Positions 60,495 to 64,000 of a stretch of DNA of 64,000 nucleotides are shown in pieces (position 1 is the stretch's first letter; each line of letters opens with the position of its first letter). Source of the DNA: G963667675 sp965197565 (GTDB taxonomy: Bacteria; Chloroflexota; Dehalococcoidia; Lucifugimonadales; UBA3495). The DNA is taken from NCBI GenBank assembly GCA_965197565.1, contig CBDANK010000003.1:930001-994000 (forward strand), written 5' to 3'. The translations under genes and the position numbers were made by a program. Under the pieces are notes generated by a model that was not told where the DNA came from, made no database searches, and saw only the letters and a program-made list of their open reading frames with translations.

Positions 60495-60861
60495 GGTCAA
60501 GCTCCTCGTTGATGATGCCAGCAGCAAAATGCAGGAATTCTCGAAGCCCCTGCTCCGGATTATCCGATATTTCGCTCCCTACGACAGTATGCTGTGCGCC
60601 TGCGTGGAAATGCTTGGGAAACGAACTTACCGCTTGCCACTGCAAGTGGGGAATGTTGTCGTGCCGGTAGATGGTTCCGTCAATCTGGCCCCGCTCCCAG
60701 TGGTAGGCATAGCGCCCCTGTATCTGGCCGGACCACCAAAAGTCGATGTAGGAACCATCTACCAGGACCACGCGCAACTTTTCTTCGGTGATAGTTGTAG
60801 ATAGGACAATTTCGAGGAACTCTGTCTCGGCCAGGCGGCCAAGCCTTTCCAGGTCGGGCAC
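60487..60861 (-). CDS. DUF6516-like protein, candidate toxin
   Basis: A 124-residue protein that resembles the DUF6516 family. The core is EKLRVVLVDGSYIDFWWSG, YAYHWERGQIDGTIYRHDNIPH and SFPKHFH, with conserved His and Tyr. It starts 1 bp inside the upstream small gene (60,861), and its stop is overlapped by the J-domain gene. The pairing with a small helical protein suggests a toxin-antitoxin module; no activity is shown for the family here. Confidence 0.7.
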   Translation of the reverse strand: MPDLERLGRLAETEFLEIVLSTTITEEKLRVVLVDGSYIDFWWSGQIQGRYAYHWERGQIDGTIYRHDNIPHLQWQAVSSFPKHFHAGAQHTVVGSEISDNPEQGLREFLHFAAGIINEELDRV

Positions 60862-61139
60862 TAAAGGTCCTCAAGCATGGCCTTTACCCGCTGGACGCGA
60901 GTAGTCAAGTAGTCGACTTTTTGGAAGTCCTCCAAAATAGCCTCTTCCTCCACCTTCCCCTCCACCATCAGACGCTCCATGTCCCACAGGTCGGTTGCGC
61001 CGAACTTGGCGCATCTAGCCTTCCGCTCCGCCTCAAGCAGGCGCAACTGTTCCAACAGGAAGGCCCGCAGGCTCTTCCTGGCAAGGTCCTCTTCGGAGAG
61101 GGAAAACTCTTTGGCGATGCTGCTTACATCTACGGACAT
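60861..61139 (-). CDS. Small helical protein, candidate antitoxin partner
   Basis: A 92-residue, mostly helical, charged protein (SEEDLARKSLRAFLLEQLRLLEAERKAR core). No characterised domain recognised. It overlaps the DUF6516-like gene by 1 bp and precedes it, the usual order for antitoxin-toxin pairs. A candidate promoter lies at 61,172-61,199. Confidence 0.65.
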   Translation of the reverse strand: MSVDVSSIAKEFSLSEEDLARKSLRAFLLEQLRLLEAERKARCAKFGATDLWDMERLMVEGKVEEEAILEDFQKVDYLTTRVQRVKAMLEDL

Positions 61140-61171
61140 GGTTAGCTGCCCCCACAGGTGATGTGTCGAGT

Positions 61172-61199
61172 ATTATACGGACAATCTCCCGGCAAACAA
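61172..61199 (-). promoter_or_regulatory. Candidate sigma-70 promoter of the three-gene module
   Basis: On the minus strand, a perfect -10 TATAAT (61,172-61,177) and a weak -35 TTGTTT (61,194-61,199) are separated by 16 bp. It lies about 33 bp upstream of the ATG at 61,139, and directly follows the terminator copy at 61,196-61,225. Confidence 0.5.
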
Positions 61200-61225
61200 A
61201 AAAGCCGGACTGTTGTTGTCCGGCC
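61196..61225 (-). terminator. Rho-independent terminator, copy A
   Basis: On the minus strand the stem GCCGGAC / GTCCGGC with a 7-base loop is followed by a run of T. It would end transcripts coming from the MNT/HepT remnant or the 16S gene. It is part of the repeated trailer block that also occurs at 61,657. Confidence 0.8.
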
Positions 61226-61285
61226 TTTCGTGAGCGCCTTAACCGCTGAATAGCGGAAGGAAGAGTTGGTTCTTGTTTGTAGGTC
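61196..61285. repeat. Copy A of the 16S trailer block
   Basis: About 90 bp consisting of the terminator hairpin and a segment GCGCCTTAACC...CTGAATAGCGGAAGGAAG that closely repeats copy B at 61,657-61,752, differing at a handful of bases. Together the two copies flank the broken MNT/HepT genes. Confidence 0.85.
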
Positions 61286-61335
61286 TCACGGAGGATATCC
61301 CGCAGATAGTCCAGGTAAGTTCGGCCCTGCCTCAC
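61273..61335 (-). pseudogene. HepT-type HEPN gene truncated after about 20 codons
   Basis: GTG at 61,335 overlaps the MNT stop by 4 bp and starts a frame MRQGRTYLDYLRDILRE, the N-terminus typical of HepT/DUF86 HEPN proteins. Homology ends at about 61,273, where the duplicated 16S trailer block begins. The open frame continues through the terminator but is no longer HEPN-like. The R-x4-6-H toxin motif is therefore lost. Confidence 0.65.
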
Positions 61336-61657
61336 ACCGGCACTACTTCTCTCAGTATATGCTTTCCGATATGGGGCTTTAGAGCGGATGTCATTACGAG
61401 ATCAACCTTGACCCCCAATTCCGCGGCCAGATGACGCTGGAGTCTTACGAATTCGAAGATAGTTGGCGTGCGGTCGAATTCGACCAGCAGGTCAAGATCG
61501 CTGCGGTCCTCTGGTCCCCTCTGGCGTATGAACCAAAGATGCCGAGATTCTTTACTCCATGACTTTCCTTAAGCTCCGGCAGAATATCCCGTAGGGCTTC
61601 CTGAATTCCATCCAATTTTTTCGAGAACCAGTCCCGCCGCTCATAATCTTCCCTATG
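61332..61657 (-). pseudogene. MntA-like nucleotidyltransferase broken by a frameshift
   Basis: The first half reads VKNLGIFGSYARGDQ (catalytic GSxxxG), and the second, in another frame, RSDLDLLVEFDRTPTIFEF (DxD) to ILREVVPV, stop at 61,332. The switch lies at about 61,515-61,525 and one base would restore it. No ATG/GTG start is visible upstream; the first in-frame TTG is at 61,615. It is followed by the truncated HepT gene; together they are the relic of an MntA/HepT toxin-antitoxin pair inserted behind the 16S gene. Confidence 0.78.
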
Positions 61658-61752
61658 TAAAAAGCCGGACCTTATATTGGTCCGGCTCTTTTCTTTGGCG
61701 CCTTAACCTCTGAATAGCGGAAGGAAGAATTTGGTTCTTATTTGATATAGGT
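61657..61752. repeat. Copy B of the 16S trailer block, with terminator and processing-stem half
   Basis: Contains the hairpin GCCGGACC/GGTCCGGC followed by T's on the minus strand (61,658-61,688), a rho-independent terminator at the end of the 16S transcript. It also contains the sequence at 61,697-61,727 complementary to the 16S leader. Copy A repeats both elements with a few changes. Confidence 0.85.
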
Positions 61753-63460
<1,708 letters not shown>

Positions 63461-63470
63461 AAAAACCTTA

Positions 63471-63504
63471 CTTCCTTCCACTATTCAGTTGTTAAAGTGC
63501 CGCC
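63471..63504 (-). other. 16S leader half of the RNase III-type processing stem
   Basis: On the transcribed strand this leader reads GGCACTTTAACAACTGAAT then AGTGGAAGGAAG, complementary over about 30 nt (with few mismatches) to 61,697-61,727 in the trailer. The two would pair around the 16S precursor, as in known pre-rRNA processing stems. Confidence 0.75.
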
Positions 63505-63532
63505 ACCACTCCGCAAGAGCGGTAGGAAACCA

Positions 63533-63561
63533 AGTATACTCGCCTATCCTTGGGCTGTCAA
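63533..63561 (-). promoter_or_regulatory. 16S rRNA promoter
   Basis: On the minus strand a perfect -35 TTGACA (63,556-63,561), a 17-bp spacer and -10 TATACT (63,533-63,538, one mismatch). It lies about 70 bp upstream of the mature 16S 5' end, a normal leader length. A strong consensus match for a growth-rate-controlled promoter. Confidence 0.85.
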
Positions 63562-63664
63562 GATGATATGCTCGTTTTAACAGGGTCTTTATTTAAGCTC
63601 TTAGCCCTCCTTCAAAAAGAGAGCAAATGGGGGGTCTGAAGGTTATTGGCCCGCGAATTGAACT

Positions 63665-64000
63665 CTAAGGCTCGGTCTGCTCGGTGGGGCTGCCGTAGAC
63701 GGTTATCGTAATGTGGGCCATGGAGGTGTCGTCCGGGGCCCCATGCCAGTGGTTCTCCCCGGCGGGAATCAAGACAACGTCCCCCTCAGTGACCGTGAGC
63801 ACTTCATGGTCCGTGGCCACTTTACCCGTGCCCTTGGTTATGACCAATATCTGGTCGTCGGAGTGCTTGTGGAATTTGTTGCGTGAACCGGCGCTGAATT
63901 CGACGATGGCACAGTTGAAGTTTTCGCTTTGTCCGGAGCCATAAAGAGACTGCAGGTATACCTGGGTCCCGGTCATGAGGCCGCCGGTCATTGGTAGAGG
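63665..64000 (-). CDS. Cupin-domain protein (5' end beyond right edge)
   Basis: A single-cupin protein of at least 108 residues. The metal-binding motif 1 reads FHKHSDDQILVITKGTGKV (His/His/Gln ligands, about residue 42), and motif 2 is GDVVLIPAGENHWHGA (about 72-87). The frame is open past the ATG at 63,991 to the window edge, and homologs have residues before MTGGLMTG, so the true start probably lies outside. It may be a small dioxygenase or isomerase. It lies divergently from nothing visible and upstream of the 16S promoter. Confidence 0.85.
   Translation of the reverse strand, partial: PLPMTGGLMTGTQVYLQSLYGSGQSENFNCAIVEFSAGSRNKFHKHSDDQILVITKGTGKVATDHEVLTVTEGDVVLIPAGENHWHGAPDDTSMAHITITVYGSPTEQTEP

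Noticed and set aside
61033..61335. A 100-codon minus-strand frame over the terminator and the promoter
   Set aside because: Only its first 20 codons resemble HepT; the rest runs through a terminator and over another gene.

Overview
The window looks like a chromosomal contig from an uncultured Chloroflexota bacterium, most likely Dehalococcoidia or a SAR202-type lineage. This is inferred from several traits: moderately high GC, three LLM-class flavin/F420-type oxidoreductases, tandem short-chain dehydrogenase (SDR) paralogs, and a 16S rRNA gene that has its own promoter and terminator and no 23S behind it, an arrangement known from Dehalococcoides. No database search was possible, so the taxonomy is tentative.

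Region 1 (1-38,465) is a surface-glycan island, almost all on the minus strand, so transcription runs from 38.5 kb towards position 1. It is headed by a NusG/RfaH-like specialised antiterminator (37,833-38,465) and a lipid-linked glycan ABC exporter (35,781-37,547). A nonulosonic (pseudaminic-type) acid module follows (28,294-35,691): PseB-like dehydratase, Gfo/Idh oxidoreductase, an SpsF-like cytidylyltransferase fused to a class-III aminotransferase, NeuB/PseI-like synthase, PseG-like hydrolase and two GNAT acetyltransferases. Next is an acyl-decoration module (22,561-28,280): DUF4910 aminopeptidase-like protein, MaoC, methyltransferase, acyl carrier protein, FkbH and an AAC(3)-like acyltransferase. 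Its gene set resembles the Campylobacter jejuni locus that adds methylated glyceric acid to pseudaminic acid. After two large surface-carbohydrate proteins and a radical-SAM enzyme come a KdsB-like cytidylyltransferase, a GDP-heptose module (GmhA, an HddC-GmhB fusion, HddA), sugar-modifying SDR/epimerases, methyltransferases, glycosyltransferases and a partial O-antigen ligase-like membrane protein.

Region 2 (38,466-43,012) is a core segment on the plus strand: dnaA, three DnaA-box-like sites spaced exactly 21 bp apart directly after it (candidate oriC), thiI and a squalene synthase-type gene. Region 3 (43,132-57,765) is metabolic and accessory: LLM oxidoreductases, cupin and VOC proteins, two alpha/beta hydrolases, RecQ and three tandem SDRs, mixed with ParDE, an MNT-HEPN fusion, a YgiT protein and a broken Uma2 nuclease gene.

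Region 4 (57,791-64,000) holds toxin-antitoxin debris (HicB with a possible HicA stub, DUF433, a DUF6516 pair, a broken MNT/HepT pair), a membrane-anchored J-domain protein with three 72-residue repeats, and the 16S rRNA gene. The 16S leader and trailer can pair as a processing stem. The trailer half of that stem plus a terminator is present twice, flanking the MNT/HepT remnant. A 154-bp inverted-terminal-repeat element occurs twice, 36 kb apart. One copy supplies the end of one glycan gene and the start of the next. Sequence-quality warnings: a run of 31 G at 37,867 and single-base frameshifts near 10,412, 45,879 and 61,520.
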